From an uncultured Ruminococcus sp. (GTDB taxonomy: Bacteria > Bacillota > Clostridia > Oscillospirales > Acutalibacteraceae), in assembly GCA_904393835.1 (NCBI GenBank), contig CAJFNC010000005.1:59628-123627 (forward strand): a stretch of 64,000 bases of DNA, given 5' to 3'. How positions within the stretch are numbered: the stretch's first letter is position 1; each line of letters begins with the position of its first letter. The position numbers were made by a program, and so were the translations under genes. Below the pieces are notes generated by a model that was not told the DNA's origin, ran no database searches, and saw nothing but the letters and a program-made list of their open reading frames with translations. This document shows, in pieces, positions 46,069-54,765 of this stretch.

Positions 46069-47340
46069 ATGTTTGTAGATATAGCTAAAATTAAAATCAA
46101 AGCGGGTGACGGAGGCGACGGCGCTGTGTCGTTCCACCGTGAAAAATACGTTGCTGCCGGCGGTCCCGACGGAGGCGACGGCGGCAGAGGCGGCAACATT
46201 GTATTTATGGCGGATACAAACCTTTCTACACTTGCTGATTTCAGATATAAAAGAAAATATGCAGCCGCAAAAGGCGAAAACGGCAAAGGCGGACGCTGCC
46301 GCGGTAAAAATGCCGAAGATTTAATCATAAGAGTGCCGCTCGGAACACTTGTAAAGGAGGCAGAAACAGGCAGATTACTTGCCGATGTTTCTACAAAAGA
46401 GCCGTATATCGTTGCTAAAGGCGGCAAAGGCGGCTGGGGCAATCCCCATTTTGCAACACCTGTCCGCCAGGTTCCGCGTTTTGCAAAACCCGGCTTGCCC
46501 GGAGAAGAATTTGATGTAATACTTGAGCTCAAACTTCTTGCCGATGTAGGTCTTGTCGGATACCCAAATGTAGGAAAAAGTACACTTGTATCGGTTGTCT
46601 CTCAGGCAAAGCCCGAAATTGCAAACTACCATTTCACAACAATTACTCCTGTTTTGGGCGTAGTTTCTATGGGTGAGGGTTCTTCGTTTGTAATGGCAGA
46701 TATTCCCGGGCTTATCGAGGGCGCATGGCAGGGAACAGGTCTCGGACACCAGTTTTTGCGCCATGTGGAACGCTGCCGTATGCTCGTTCATATTGTCGAT
46801 GTATCAGGCAGCGAGGGCAGAAATCCTATTGACGACTTTAATACAATCAACGATGAGCTTAAAAAGTTCAATCCCGAACTTGCCGAGCGCCCTATGATAG
46901 TTGCAGGTAACAAATGTGATATGGCTGAGGATAGCCAAATAGAAGAGTTTAAAAACTATGTTGAAGCAAAGGGATACGACTTTTTCCCGATTATGGCGCC
47001 TATTAATTACGGCGTTGAACCGCTGCTCAACAAAATCAGGGAAATGCTTTCAAAACTGCCTCCTATCGCCAGATACGAAGCTGAACCGGCTCCCGTTGTC
47101 AGCGTTGAGGATTTTGACGACCATTCGGTAACAATCAAAAATGTAAACGGTATATACACAGTTGAGGCAGATTGGCTTTTGCAGGTAATGAAAGGTATCA
47201 ACTTTGACGACTACGAAAGCCTTAACTATTTCCAAAAAGTGCTTATTAACAGCGGCGTCATTGAAGCTTTAAGGCAAAAAGGCTGTACCGACGGAGATAC
47301 CGTTTCTATCTATGATGTAGAATTTGATTTTATGGAATAA
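46069..47340 (+). CDS. obgE: GTPase Obg (CgtA)
   Basis: Essential GTPase in 50S assembly and stress/sporulation control. The glycine-rich Obg domain (residues 1-158, with GGDGGDGGRGGN) is followed by the G domain with VGYPNVGKST near residue 164 and DIPG near 210, then NKCD near 282. A C-terminal OCT domain is present. At 423 aa it matches Bacillus Obg. It follows the L27 operon as usual. Confidence 0.97.
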   Translation: MFVDIAKIKIKAGDGGDGAVSFHREKYVAAGGPDGGDGGRGGNIVFMADTNLSTLADFRYKRKYAAAKGENGKGGRCRGKNAEDLIIRVPLGTLVKEAETGRLLADVSTKEPYIVAKGGKGGWGNPHFATPVRQVPRFAKPGLPGEEFDVILELKLLADVGLVGYPNVGKSTLVSVVSQAKPEIANYHFTTITPVLGVVSMGEGSSFVMADIPGLIEGAWQGTGLGHQFLRHVERCRMLVHIVDVSGSEGRNPIDDFNTINDELKKFNPELAERPMIVAGNKCDMAEDSQIEEFKNYVEAKGYDFFPIMAPINYGVEPLLNKIREMLSKLPPIARYEAEPAPVVSVEDFDDHSVTIKNVNGIYTVEADWLLQVMKGINFDDYESLNYFQKVLINSGVIEALRQKGCTDGDTVSIYDVEFDFME

Positions 47341-47367
47341 TTCTAAATTGGAAATAAGGGGTCTGTT

Positions 47368-47781
47368 ATGGAACATTATATTCCTTTAAAGAATAATGTT
47401 AATGAAATTTCACCGCTCACACTTGCTTTTGTGGGCGACGGGGTTTATGATTTAATGGTGCGTGAATACCTTGTATCACTGGGCAATCGTCCCGTCGGTG
47501 AACTTAATAAAATGAAAGTATCGCTTGTAAACTGCGCCAGTCAGTCGCGCTTTTCAAAGATGATATTGCCCCATCTTAACGAAAAAGAAACTGCTGTGTT
47601 TAAACGGGGCAGAAACGCCGCACCAAAGTGTACGCCGAAAAACAGCTCTGTTGCAGATTATCATGCAGCAACAGGACTTGAGTGTCTTTGCGGATATCTT
47701 TATCTTGACGGTCAGGATAAGCGGCTTAAAGAAATTTTTTCTCTTATTTTACATATGACCTTTGATTCGGAGGGCGATTAA
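47368..47781 (+). CDS. mrnC: Mini-ribonuclease 3
   Basis: A 137-aa RNase III-like enzyme without a dsRNA-binding domain that matures 23S rRNA ends in Firmicutes. The RNase III signature appears as LAFVGDGVYDLMVREYL near residue 19 and the second acidic site as ATGLECLCGYLYL near 108. Starts 27 bp after obgE and touches the next gene. Confidence 0.93.
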   Translation: MEHYIPLKNNVNEISPLTLAFVGDGVYDLMVREYLVSLGNRPVGELNKMKVSLVNCASQSRFSKMILPHLNEKETAVFKRGRNAAPKCTPKNSSVADYHAATGLECLCGYLYLDGQDKRLKEIFSLILHMTFDSEGD

Positions 47782-48678
47782 ATGAAAACCCATGAACATA
47801 AACAAATGAAACTCACTTCTGATATGATAAAAACAGGCATACTTGACTACATAATCATTGCATTCGGAGCGGCAGTATATGCAACGTCAGTTGTTATGTT
47901 CACATCTCCGAATAATATTGCCCCGGGTGGACTTACGGGTGTGGCGACGATGATTAATTATATGTTCGGACTGCCGATAGGTACACTTATATTTTTGATG
48001 AATATACCTTTGTTTATCTGGGGTGCTGTTGAAAACGGAATTACTTTTTTGACAAAAACAATTGTTGCCACGGGTCTTGTATCAATTGCCATAGACGTAT
48101 TTTCACTGTTTTTGCCTGCTTATTCGGGAGATACAATACTCGCTTCGATTTTCGGCGGAATACTAAACGGAATCGGACTCGGACTGATATTCTACAGAGG
48201 CGGTTCAACAGGCGGAACGGATATAATTGCGCTCAATATTCACAAACATATGCCGTATATCACAACGGGCAATATAATTCTCGTTTCTGATTTAATAATT
48301 CTTGTAATGGCATTTTTTGTATACAACAGTCTCGAAAGCGTACTGTTCGCTATAATTGCGATATTTATCAGCATAAAAGTTATAGATACAATTTCATACG
48401 GCACTTCTCGCGGCAACGGCAAGCTTATGTTTATTATTACCAATCATTACGACGAGTTAAGCGACGAAATAATGAAACAACTTGATCGCGGAGTTACTCT
48501 GCTTGACGGTGAGGGTGCTTACAGCAAAGAGAAAAAGCGTGTTGTTATGTGTGCCGTTCGCCCGCAGCAGGTTTATAAAATTACTTCCGCTGTAAAGAAA
48601 ATTGACGAGCACGCTTTTATAATTGTTACTACGGCGGGTGCGATTAAAGGAAAGGGCTTTGCCCAAAAAGATACATAA
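47782..48678 (+). CDS. YitT family membrane protein (DUF161/DUF2179)
   Basis: A 298-aa protein with about five or six transmembrane helices, with APGGLTGVATMINYMF near residue 55 and RGGSTGGTDIIA near residue 138, followed by a cytoplasmic DUF2179 domain (about 215-290). The family is very common in Clostridia and its function is unknown. It begins directly after the mrnC stop. Confidence 0.88.
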   Translation: MKTHEHKQMKLTSDMIKTGILDYIIIAFGAAVYATSVVMFTSPNNIAPGGLTGVATMINYMFGLPIGTLIFLMNIPLFIWGAVENGITFLTKTIVATGLVSIAIDVFSLFLPAYSGDTILASIFGGILNGIGLGLIFYRGGSTGGTDIIALNIHKHMPYITTGNIILVSDLIILVMAFFVYNSLESVLFAIIAIFISIKVIDTISYGTSRGNGKLMFIITNHYDELSDEIMKQLDRGVTLLDGEGAYSKEKKRVVMCAVRPQQVYKITSAVKKIDEHAFIIVTTAGAIKGKGFAQKDT

Positions 48679-48763
48679 AGTTTTAGGAATAATACTTGCT
48701 TAAAAATTTTACTTAATTTTAATTCTGATAACTTATTTTTTACATTGCTCAGAGGTGACTGTC

Positions 48764-49636
48764 TTGAATAACAATGAAAAAAATAACTTTCAAAAGTGCG
48801 ATTTGCACACTCATTCAACTTTTTCGGACGGAACTCTGACTCCCGCAGAGCTTGTGCGGGAAGCAAAGCGACTAAATCTTATAATTGCTTTGTGCGATCA
48901 CAATACAGTTTCGGGGTTGCCGCAATTTATGTATGAATCCGAAAATATCGGCGTTGAAGCAGTCCCGGGAATTGAGTTTTCAACTGAATATAATTCAAAA
49001 GAACTTCATATTGTCGGGCTTTTTATTGCGGAAAAGAATTATTCCGTCGTTCGTGATTTTGTGAGCGAGAGTGTTAAGTTAAAAGAATTAAGTAACATTC
49101 ACCTTGTTGAAAATCTTAAAAAAGCAGGTTTTACGGTTGATTACGACAAAATTAAGGCTGCAACGCCGAACGGTCAGGTAAACAGGGCACACATTGCCGC
49201 AGAGTTGTTGAATCAGGGTTACGTTGATTCAATTAATACCGCATTTAAAACTGTTTTATCAAAGAAAAACGGTTTGTATATACCGCCCAAAGAGTTAAAA
49301 ACAACAAAGGTAATTGAATTTATACGTGAAATCGGAGCAGTACCGGTATTCGCTCATCCGCTTATAAGTTTATCCTGTAAAGAGCTTGTTAGTATTTTGC
49401 CAGAATTAAAGAAAAGCGGTTTGTTCGCAATGGAAACTATGTATTCTCTTTACAGCAATGAAACAACTGCCGTCGCAAAACAAATTGCCAGCAGTTTTAA
49501 TTTGTACGAAAGCGGCGGAAGTGATTTTCACGGCGCAACAAAACCGGATATTTTCTTGGGAAAGGGAAAAGGCAATGTAGATGTGCCGGTTGAAGTATAT
49601 TACAAGTTAAAAGAACTTTCCGAAAAAATAAAATAA
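48764..49636 (+). CDS. PHP-domain phosphoesterase
   Basis: A 290-aa metal-dependent phosphoesterase-like protein. Metal-binding motifs are DLHTHSTFSDG near residue 13, CDHNT near 46, VFAHPL near 200 and GGSDFHG near 254. Similar to the YciV/TrpH group that degrades 3',5'-bisphosphonucleotides or short RNAs (family-level analogy). The TTG start at 48764 is chosen because GAGGTG lies 7-12 bases upstream; GTG 48755 overlaps that site. Confidence 0.85.
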   Translation: MNNNEKNNFQKCDLHTHSTFSDGTLTPAELVREAKRLNLIIALCDHNTVSGLPQFMYESENIGVEAVPGIEFSTEYNSKELHIVGLFIAEKNYSVVRDFVSESVKLKELSNIHLVENLKKAGFTVDYDKIKAATPNGQVNRAHIAAELLNQGYVDSINTAFKTVLSKKNGLYIPPKELKTTKVIEFIREIGAVPVFAHPLISLSCKELVSILPELKKSGLFAMETMYSLYSNETTAVAKQIASSFNLYESGGSDFHGATKPDIFLGKGKGNVDVPVEVYYKLKELSEKIK

Positions 49637-49644
49637 TATTTCAT

Positions 49645-49677
49645 AAAACGGCCGTTTTTTAAAACGGTTGTTTTTTT
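49645..49677 (+). terminator. Rho-independent terminator after PHP gene
   Basis: Stem AACGGCCGTTTT / AAAACGGTTGTT (G-T wobbles) with a T7 tail. Confidence 0.8.
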
Positions 49678-49691
49678 ATACAGCGTATAAC

Positions 49692-49725
49692 TAAAGCCAC
49701 CGCAAAATTTAAGCGGTGGCTTTTG
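49692..49725. terminator. bidirectional hairpin, terminator of perR-rbr
   Basis: An 11-bp stem AAAGCCACCGC / GCGGTGGCTTT between convergent genes, with T-runs on both strands. Confidence 0.8.
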
Positions 49726-49738
49726 CTGTAAAAATTAA

Positions 49739-50278
49739 TTAACCGAAATATCTGTTCAAAAGACCTCTGAAGCCTGCGCCGTGTCTTGCTTCGTCCTTAG
49801 CCATCTCGTGAACTGTGTCGTGGATAGCGTCGAGATTCTGAGCCTTAGCTCTCTTAGCAAGGTCAAACTTACCTTCGCAAGCGCCTGTCTCAGCGTCAAC
49901 ACGCATCTGGAGATTTTTCTTTGTGCTGTCTGTGATTACTTCACCGAGGAGCTCTGCGAATTTAGCAGCGTGCTCAGCTTCTTCAAAAGCATACTTTGTG
50001 AAAGCTGCCGAAACTTCGGGATAACCTTCTCTGTCAGCAACTCTTGCCATTGCAAGATACATACCAACTTCGCTGCATTCGCCCTCAAAGTTAGCTCTGA
50101 GATCCTTGAGAATATCTTCGCTTACGCCCTTAGCAACGCCTACTTCGTGAACAGTAGCAAAACCTGCTTCCTCGTCCATCTTCTTAAACTTTTCGGCAGG
50201 TGCCTTACAAACGGGGCAAGACTCGGGAGCTGTGGGTCCTTCGTGTACATATCCGCATACTGTGCAATACCATTTCAT
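49739..50278 (-). CDS. reverse rubrerythrin
   Basis: Peroxide-reducing non-haem iron protein. Unlike classical rubrerythrin, the rubredoxin domain comes first ([10 protein letters not shown] and CPVCKAP, residues 5-24) and the ferritin-like diiron domain second, with EGECSEVG near 75, EEAEHAAKF near 108 and DEARHG near 167. At 179 aa it is full length. It lies 26 bp downstream of perR on the same strand, so the pair is likely one oxidative-stress operon. Confidence 0.95.
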   Translation of the reverse strand: MKWYCTVCGYVHEGPTAPESCPVCKAPAEKFKKMDEEAGFATVHEVGVAKGVSEDILKDLRANFEGECSEVGMYLAMARVADREGYPEVSAAFTKYAFEEAEHAAKFAELLGEVITDSTKKNLQMRVDAETGACEGKFDLAKRAKAQNLDAIHDTVHEMAKDEARHGAGFRGLLNRYFG

Positions 50279-50304
50279 AATTGTGTCTCCTTTGTAATAA
50301 AATA

Positions 50305-50700
50305 TTATAGTTGATTATTCTTCAAACATTCGGGACATATGCCGTAAAACAAAATATATTCGTTATCAACGACAAATCCTGAAGCGGTAAGTCCCGTAGT
50401 GAAGTCTGAATGTGAAATAAATTTACCCGCATCATAAACTTTTCCGCACTTATTGCAAATAAAGTGAGGGTGCGAGCTTGTGTCAGCGTCAATGCGTTCT
50501 TCACCGTTTACGTTGCATATGACCTGAATTAAACCCTCTTTTTTAAATAGTGCAATATTCCTGTAAACAGTACCTAAGCTCAAATCAGGAATTGACGGTT
50601 TAAGTTGATCATATACCCAACGAGCGCTTGGGTGCGTTTTTGTTGAACTTATGGTTTCGTAGATAGCATTCCGCTTTGAACTAAAATTTCGTTTAGCCAT
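50305..50700 (-). CDS. perR: Fur-family transcriptional regulator (PerR-like)
   Basis: A 131-aa winged-helix metalloregulator. The recognition-helix region is [13 protein letters not shown] near residue 42, and the structural zinc site is CNKCG near 82 plus CPEC near 123. The start at 50700 is chosen because AAGGG lies about 8 bases upstream; an upstream ATG lacks a site. The downstream gene is rubrerythrin, so a PerR rather than Fur or Zur role is favoured; metal specificity is inferred from context. Confidence 0.85.
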   Translation of the reverse strand: MAKRNFSSKRNAIYETISSTKTHPSARWVYDQLKPSIPDLSLGTVYRNIALFKKEGLIQVICNVNGEERIDADTSSHPHFICNKCGKVYDAGKFISHSDFTTGLTASGFVVDNEYILFYGICPECLKNNQL

Positions 50701-50742
50701 AACGTAACCCTTTGTAAATTTTGTGTATATTGAGTTAAAAAA

Positions 50743-50757
50743 CAATAATGATTCTTA
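50743..50757. promoter_or_regulatory. putative PerR/Fur-type operator
   Basis: On the minus strand TAAGAATCATTATTG is a 7-1-7 imperfect palindrome matching about 10 of 14 positions of the PerR-box consensus TTATAATnATTATAA. It lies 43 bp upstream of the perR start, in the divergent region before the deacetylase gene. Confidence 0.5.
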
Positions 50758-50848
50758 ACTTTGCCTATATATTATCATATTATATTTAAAATATAATTCC
50801 GTATAAGAATAATAATTAAATTTTTTATAATTTTTTGAGGTGTATGTT

Positions 50849-51703
50849 ATGGCAATAAAAAAAAGAGCTATAGTCACTGTGATTTCAGTTATTATTTTTT
50901 CGACTCTGTTATTGACATTTTTTTCTGAAAAAAAGAATTTGGCTGTAAGTGCTGAGGGTGACGGTGTAAAGCTTCCGATAATAATGTATCATTCTCTGCT
51001 CAATGACAGTAAACTACAGAATGAGTATGTTATTTCCCCGGAAATATTTGAGAATGATTTAAAATATCTCAAAAATAACGGATATTCGTTTTTAACAGTT
51101 GATGATTTGATAAAATATACTTCATCCGACATCACTTTGCCGGAAAAATGTATTATGCTGACTTTTGACGACGGATACTATAACAATTACTATTACGCTT
51201 TTCCCTTGCTTAAAAAATACAACGCAAAGGCTGTAATTTCTCCGATTGGTTCGATGACAAAAAAGTTTACGGAGACAAAAAGTATTTCCGTGTCATACGG
51301 AAATATAAATGAGGATAATATTAAGGAAATGGTAAATTCGGGGTATGTGGAAATTCAAAATCACTCATATGATATGCACCGACTTACTCCGCGAAAAGGA
51401 ATAGGGCAAAAAGCCGGGGAGTCCGACTCAGACTACAAAAGTAAGATTACGGATGATATTCAAAAGGAACAAGATTATATAAAATCTTTATGTAATTACA
51501 CGCCTAAATGCTTTGTTTATCCTTTCGGAGAAATGAGCGATATTACAGAGCAAGTAATAAAGTCAATGGGTTTTCGCTGTTCAATGACCTGCACAGAGAA
51601 AACAAACATTATCACCAAAGATCCCGAAAGTCTGTTTGAGCTCGGCAGATACCGAAGAGATAAAGACGAAAGCACCGCGGATTTTATTAACAGAATAACG
51701 TAA
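50849..51703 (+). CDS. polysaccharide deacetylase
   Basis: A 284-aa extracellular, membrane-anchored enzyme of the NodB/CE4 family acting on N-acetylated glycans, probably peptidoglycan or another wall polymer. An N-terminal signal anchor (about residues 7-25) precedes the NodB motifs TFDDGYYNN near residue 109 and NHSYDMH near residue 170. ATG 50849 is chosen because GAGGTG lies 7-12 bases upstream; GTG 50840 would overlap it. Confidence 0.88.
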   Translation: MAIKKRAIVTVISVIIFSTLLLTFFSEKKNLAVSAEGDGVKLPIIMYHSLLNDSKLQNEYVISPEIFENDLKYLKNNGYSFLTVDDLIKYTSSDITLPEKCIMLTFDDGYYNNYYYAFPLLKKYNAKAVISPIGSMTKKFTETKSISVSYGNINEDNIKEMVNSGYVEIQNHSYDMHRLTPRKGIGQKAGESDSDYKSKITDDIQKEQDYIKSLCNYTPKCFVYPFGEMSDITEQVIKSMGFRCSMTCTEKTNIITKDPESLFELGRYRRDKDESTADFINRIT

Positions 51704-51765
51704 TCGGTAGCAAAAACTATTTGCAATAATAAAATGTTATAAAGCTTTAAAAAAGGAGATTATTT

Positions 51766-52311
51766 ATGCCGAAAGTTTATATCAGTCCGTCTTTACAAGA
51801 GTATAATCCCTATGTTGACGGAGGCAACGAAGAATATTATATGAACCTTGTCGCAGATGCAATGGAGCCGTATCTCAGGGCGAGCGGAATAGAATTTGTC
51901 CGCAATAATCCCGAAATGACGCTAAGTCAGGCGATTGCCGACTCAAACAGCGGCAACTATGACCTGCACCTTGCCATACACAGCAACGCGGCGCCGCCGA
52001 GCAGTGCGGGTCAATACACGGGAGCTGATATCTACTATTATCCCACCAGTGCCAACGGCAAACGTTTTGCGGAGATTCTCAGAGATAACTACAAAGCCGT
52101 TTACCGCGAACCTAACAACGTTGAAATACTGCCCACAACCTCATTGGCTGAGGTCAGAAGAACAAAAGCGCCCACTGCCCTTATAGAGGTGGCATATCAC
52201 GATAACCCTGTTGAGGCGCAGTGGATACGTGACAATATAGATAAAATCGGCAGAAACCTTGCTCAGTCCGTGGCGGAATACCTCGGCGTTCCGTTTGTAG
52301 ATCCGCAATAA
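51766..52311 (+). CDS. N-acetylmuramoyl-L-alanine amidase, Amidase_3 family, no signal peptide
   Basis: A 181-aa peptidoglycan amidase-like protein. An Amidase_3 pattern is visible: ISPSLQEYN at the N-terminus, GNEEYYMN near residue 25, AIHSNA near 70 (metal His) and TALIEVAYHDN near 140 (catalytic Glu). There is no signal peptide, as in sporulation lysins such as CwlC that act at mother-cell lysis (inference). A strong AAGGAG site lies upstream. The first metal His of textbook Amidase_3 enzymes is not obvious here, so activity is not certain. Confidence 0.85.
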   Translation: MPKVYISPSLQEYNPYVDGGNEEYYMNLVADAMEPYLRASGIEFVRNNPEMTLSQAIADSNSGNYDLHLAIHSNAAPPSSAGQYTGADIYYYPTSANGKRFAEILRDNYKAVYREPNNVEILPTTSLAEVRRTKAPTALIEVAYHDNPVEAQWIRDNIDKIGRNLAQSVAEYLGVPFVDPQ

Positions 52312-52326
52312 TATCAGCTCTTTCTA

Positions 52327-52355
52327 TTTACAAATTGTGCGGTTTTATGTATAAT
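52327..52355 (+). promoter_or_regulatory. putative sigma-A promoter of LUD gene
   Basis: TTTACA, 17-nt spacer, TATAAT. The transcript would start near 52362 and begin with the four-hairpin leader. Confidence 0.65.
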
Positions 52356-52373
52356 ATTATAATATAATAAACA

Positions 52374-52486
52374 GAATAATGTTCTCCGCCTCTAAAGACG
52401 GAGTTCATTATCAAAATTCAGCGGCGGGATATAATCCCCGCTGAATTTGCAGCGCAATGCGCTGACGGCTTTGATAAAAGCAAAGC
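52374..52486 (+). ncRNA. structured leader with four tandem hairpins
   Basis: Four stem-loops in 113 nt: 52376-52411 (11 bp with a TT/TT internal loop), 52416-52446 (ATTCAGCG / CGCTGAAT plus inner GGG/CCC), 52450-52464 (CAGCGC / GCGCTG) and 52468-52486 (GCTTTG / CAAAGC). None is followed by a T-run, so it is not a simple terminator. I do not recognise a known riboswitch. Confidence 0.55.
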
Positions 52487-52521
52487 TTGAAATGATATTT
52501 TTATATCGGGACGTGGTTAAA

Positions 52522-53184
52522 ATGACAGAAGAATTAACGGCAAGAATAGATAAAACGATTAAAAATCTCAAAAGAAATAATATGGACGCATATTATTGCG
52601 AAAATAAAGAACAGGCTTGCGAGCTTGTAAAAACTCTTATAAACAAGGGTGATACAGTCACAAACGGCGGTTCCGAAACCTTATTTCAGACCGGAATTTA
52701 TGATATAATTTCATCATCCGATTACAACTACCTTGACCGAAGCGCTCCGGGCATTACTCGTGAAGAGGTAGAGGAGGTTTACAGGAAAACTTTCCGTGCC
52801 GACGTGTTTTTTACAAGCTCAAACGCCGTAACCGAAAACGGCGAGCTTTATAACGTGGACGGAAATTCCAACAGAGTAGCCGCAATTTTGTACGGCCCTA
52901 AAAGTGTAATTGTAGTCTGCGGAAAAAATAAGCTTGTCAAAAATATTGACGAAGCGATATACAGGGTAAAGACTGTTTCTGCTCCGAAAAACACTATACG
53001 CCTCAATTGTGATACCTATTGCGCAAAAGAGGGCAAATGTGTTTCTTTAAATAAGGAAAACCCTGAGCTTTGTCAGGGCTGTAAAAGCGAGCAAAGAATT
53101 TGCTGCAATTATGTAGTAAGCGCTCAACAGCGGCAAAAAGGAAGAATCAAGGTAATTATAATCGGCGAAGACTACGGATATTAA
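52522..53184 (+). CDS. LUD-domain protein (LutC/YkgG-like)
   Basis: A 220-aa protein with the LUD domain fold of lactate-utilisation accessory proteins (NGGSETL near residue 50, GPKSVIVVCG near residue 130) and a C-terminal Cys-rich tail (CDTYCAKEGKC, CQGCKSEQRICC) that could bind a metal or iron-sulfur centre. The start at 52522 is inferred from the family N-terminus; the ribosome site is weak. No lutA or lutB partners are nearby, so its role is unknown. Confidence 0.72.
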   Translation: MTEELTARIDKTIKNLKRNNMDAYYCENKEQACELVKTLINKGDTVTNGGSETLFQTGIYDIISSSDYNYLDRSAPGITREEVEEVYRKTFRADVFFTSSNAVTENGELYNVDGNSNRVAAILYGPKSVIVVCGKNKLVKNIDEAIYRVKTVSAPKNTIRLNCDTYCAKEGKCVSLNKENPELCQGCKSEQRICCNYVVSAQQRQKGRIKVIIIGEDYGY

Positions 53185-53218
53185 AAAGCCGTGCTTACCC
53201 CATTGTAAGCACGGCTTC
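53185..53218 (-). terminator. strong terminator of the N/Q-rich gene
   Basis: A 13-bp perfect stem AAGCCGTGCTTAC / GTAAGCACGGCTT with a short loop. On the minus strand it is followed by TTTTTAA, so it ends the small minus-strand gene; on the plus strand it closes the LUD gene with few T residues. Confidence 0.85.
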
Positions 53219-53238
53219 TGCTCAGACTTTTGTTCAGA

Positions 53239-53382
53239 TTACTGGTTATTCTGATTTGTACTGTTCTGAGTGCTGTTGTTAGGGCACTTGTTCTGAGCGT
53301 TCTGCTGTTTCTTGTTCTGAGCGTTCTGCTGCTTCTTGTTCTGGTTGTTGTTCTGAGTGTTGTTATTCTGATTAAAGTTCAT
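53239..53382 (-). CDS. 47-aa Asn/Gln/Lys-rich small protein
   Basis: A short gene with a very strong GGGAGGTG site 5 bases before its ATG and a strong terminator 20 bp after its stop. The product has 19 Asn, 12 Gln and 5 Lys in 47 residues, with an NKKQQNAQ unit repeated twice (residues 15-30) and one Cys. The composition recalls gamma-type small acid-soluble spore proteins (SspE), but this is a resemblance, not an assignment; it could also be a coat or other low-complexity protein. It has codons in phase throughout, so the DNA repeat is coding. Confidence 0.75.
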   Translation of the reverse strand: MNFNQNNNTQNNNQNKKQQNAQNKKQQNAQNKCPNNSTQNSTNQNNQ

Positions 53383-53433
53383 ATTAACACCTCCCTCTGA
53401 CATTATTATTGACATCATTTGGAGTATTATTCA

Positions 53434-54765
53434 ATGGATTTGTTTTTATCAAAAATTAAATCTTTGCTCAAAGACGAATTTGACGAATTTTTAAAATATT
53501 ACGAAGGCGAAAATTTTAAGGGACTGCGTGTAAATACCTTAAAATGCACACCGCAAAAGCTAAAATCACTGCTTGATTTTGAAATTAAGCCTACTCCTTT
53601 TTGCGACTGCGGTTATTATATCCCCAATGAAATAAAATCTCTCGGTAACAGTCCTCTGCACCATTGCGGTGCATTTTACATACAAGAGCCGTCCGCAACT
53701 TCAGCCGTTACAATGCTTGATGTTGAGGAGGGCGACCTTGTACTCGACCTGTGTGCCGCACCGGGAGGAAAAAGCACCCAAATTGCGGCAAAACTCAACT
53801 CAACAGGTCTTTTGTGGAGCAATGAAATTGTGAAAAGCCGCGCCAATATTCTTCTATCGAATATTGAACGTATGGGAGTTAAAAACGCTGTCGTTTCTAA
53901 TTGCAAGCCCGACGTACTTTGCGAAAGGCTGTACGGCTGTTTTGATAAGGTGCTTGTTGACGCTCCGTGCAGCGGAGAGGGAATGTTTCGCAAAAACAGC
54001 GAAGCCCGTGCGGAGTGGAGCGAAGAACACGTAAAAAGCTGTGCCGAACGCCAGATTTTAATTTTAAACAGCGCGAAAAATGCCTTGAAAGACGGGGGAG
54101 TGATTGTGTACTCGACCTGTACTTTTTCCGAGGAAGAAAACGAGGGCGTTATCACACGCTTTTTAAGCGAAAATCCCGACTTTGAGCTTGAAGACGCACA
54201 CGTGCATTTCGGCAGATCTACGCTTGAATATGCCCGCAGAATTTTCCCTATGGACGGCGGTGAAGGCCATTTTGCCGCAAGGCTCAGGAAAAAGGGTACG
54301 GCATATAAAACCGACAGTATTATTCTAAAAAAGAATAAAAATGATAAAATGCTCGAAAACGCCTTTAAATTTTACGATCAAATTTTTATAGGCAGACCCT
54401 TTGGAGAAAGGCTTGAAATTGTCAACAATAAGATTATAATTCTTCCCAAACATTATAATTTTAACACCAACGGGCTCAATGTACTGCGTGCGGGTGTTAT
54501 ACTGGGCGAAATTCTAAAAAATCGGATAGAGCCTCATCACAGCGCATTTGCTGCGGCTAAGCCGGAGGAATGCACAAGCGTTGCGGATTATGACAGAAAC
54601 GATGAAAATATTAAGAAGTATCTTCACGGTGAAGAAATTGAGGTAAATTCCGATGCTAAAGGATACACGGCTGTATGCGTAAATTCAATGGCGCTTGGGT
54701 TTGGTAAAGTCTCAAACGGCAGGCTGAAAAACAAATATCCGAAAGGACTGCGTGTTTTAAGATGA
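53434..54765 (+). CDS. rsmF: 16S rRNA cytosine-C5 methyltransferase, RsmF-like
   Basis: SAM-dependent RNA m5C methyltransferase of the NOL1/NOP2/Sun family. The SAM motif LDLCAAPGGKS is near residue 104, DAPCSGEGMFRK is near 172 and the catalytic Cys motif STCTFSEEEN is near 226. A C-terminal RNA-binding (PUA-like) domain makes it RsmF/YebU-like rather than RsmB. ATG 53434 is chosen because GGAG lies 10-13 bases upstream. Its stop overlaps the rsmA start (ATGA). Confidence 0.88.
   Translation: MDLFLSKIKSLLKDEFDEFLKYYEGENFKGLRVNTLKCTPQKLKSLLDFEIKPTPFCDCGYYIPNEIKSLGNSPLHHCGAFYIQEPSATSAVTMLDVEEGDLVLDLCAAPGGKSTQIAAKLNSTGLLWSNEIVKSRANILLSNIERMGVKNAVVSNCKPDVLCERLYGCFDKVLVDAPCSGEGMFRKNSEARAEWSEEHVKSCAERQILILNSAKNALKDGGVIVYSTCTFSEEENEGVITRFLSENPDFELEDAHVHFGRSTLEYARRIFPMDGGEGHFAARLRKKGTAYKTDSIILKKNKNDKMLENAFKFYDQIFIGRPFGERLEIVNNKIIILPKHYNFNTNGLNVLRAGVILGEILKNRIEPHHSAFAAAKPEECTSVADYDRNDENIKKYLHGEEIEVNSDAKGYTAVCVNSMALGFGKVSNGRLKNKYPKGLRVLR

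Noticed and set aside
46020..46532. 170-codon minus-strand frame rich in Pro and Ser
   Set aside because: Antisense to the glycine-rich Obg domain, which explains its composition.
53226..53382. simple DNA microsatellite of GTT/CTG units
   Set aside because: The bases are an uninterrupted codon series with a strong ribosome site and terminator, so they are coding.
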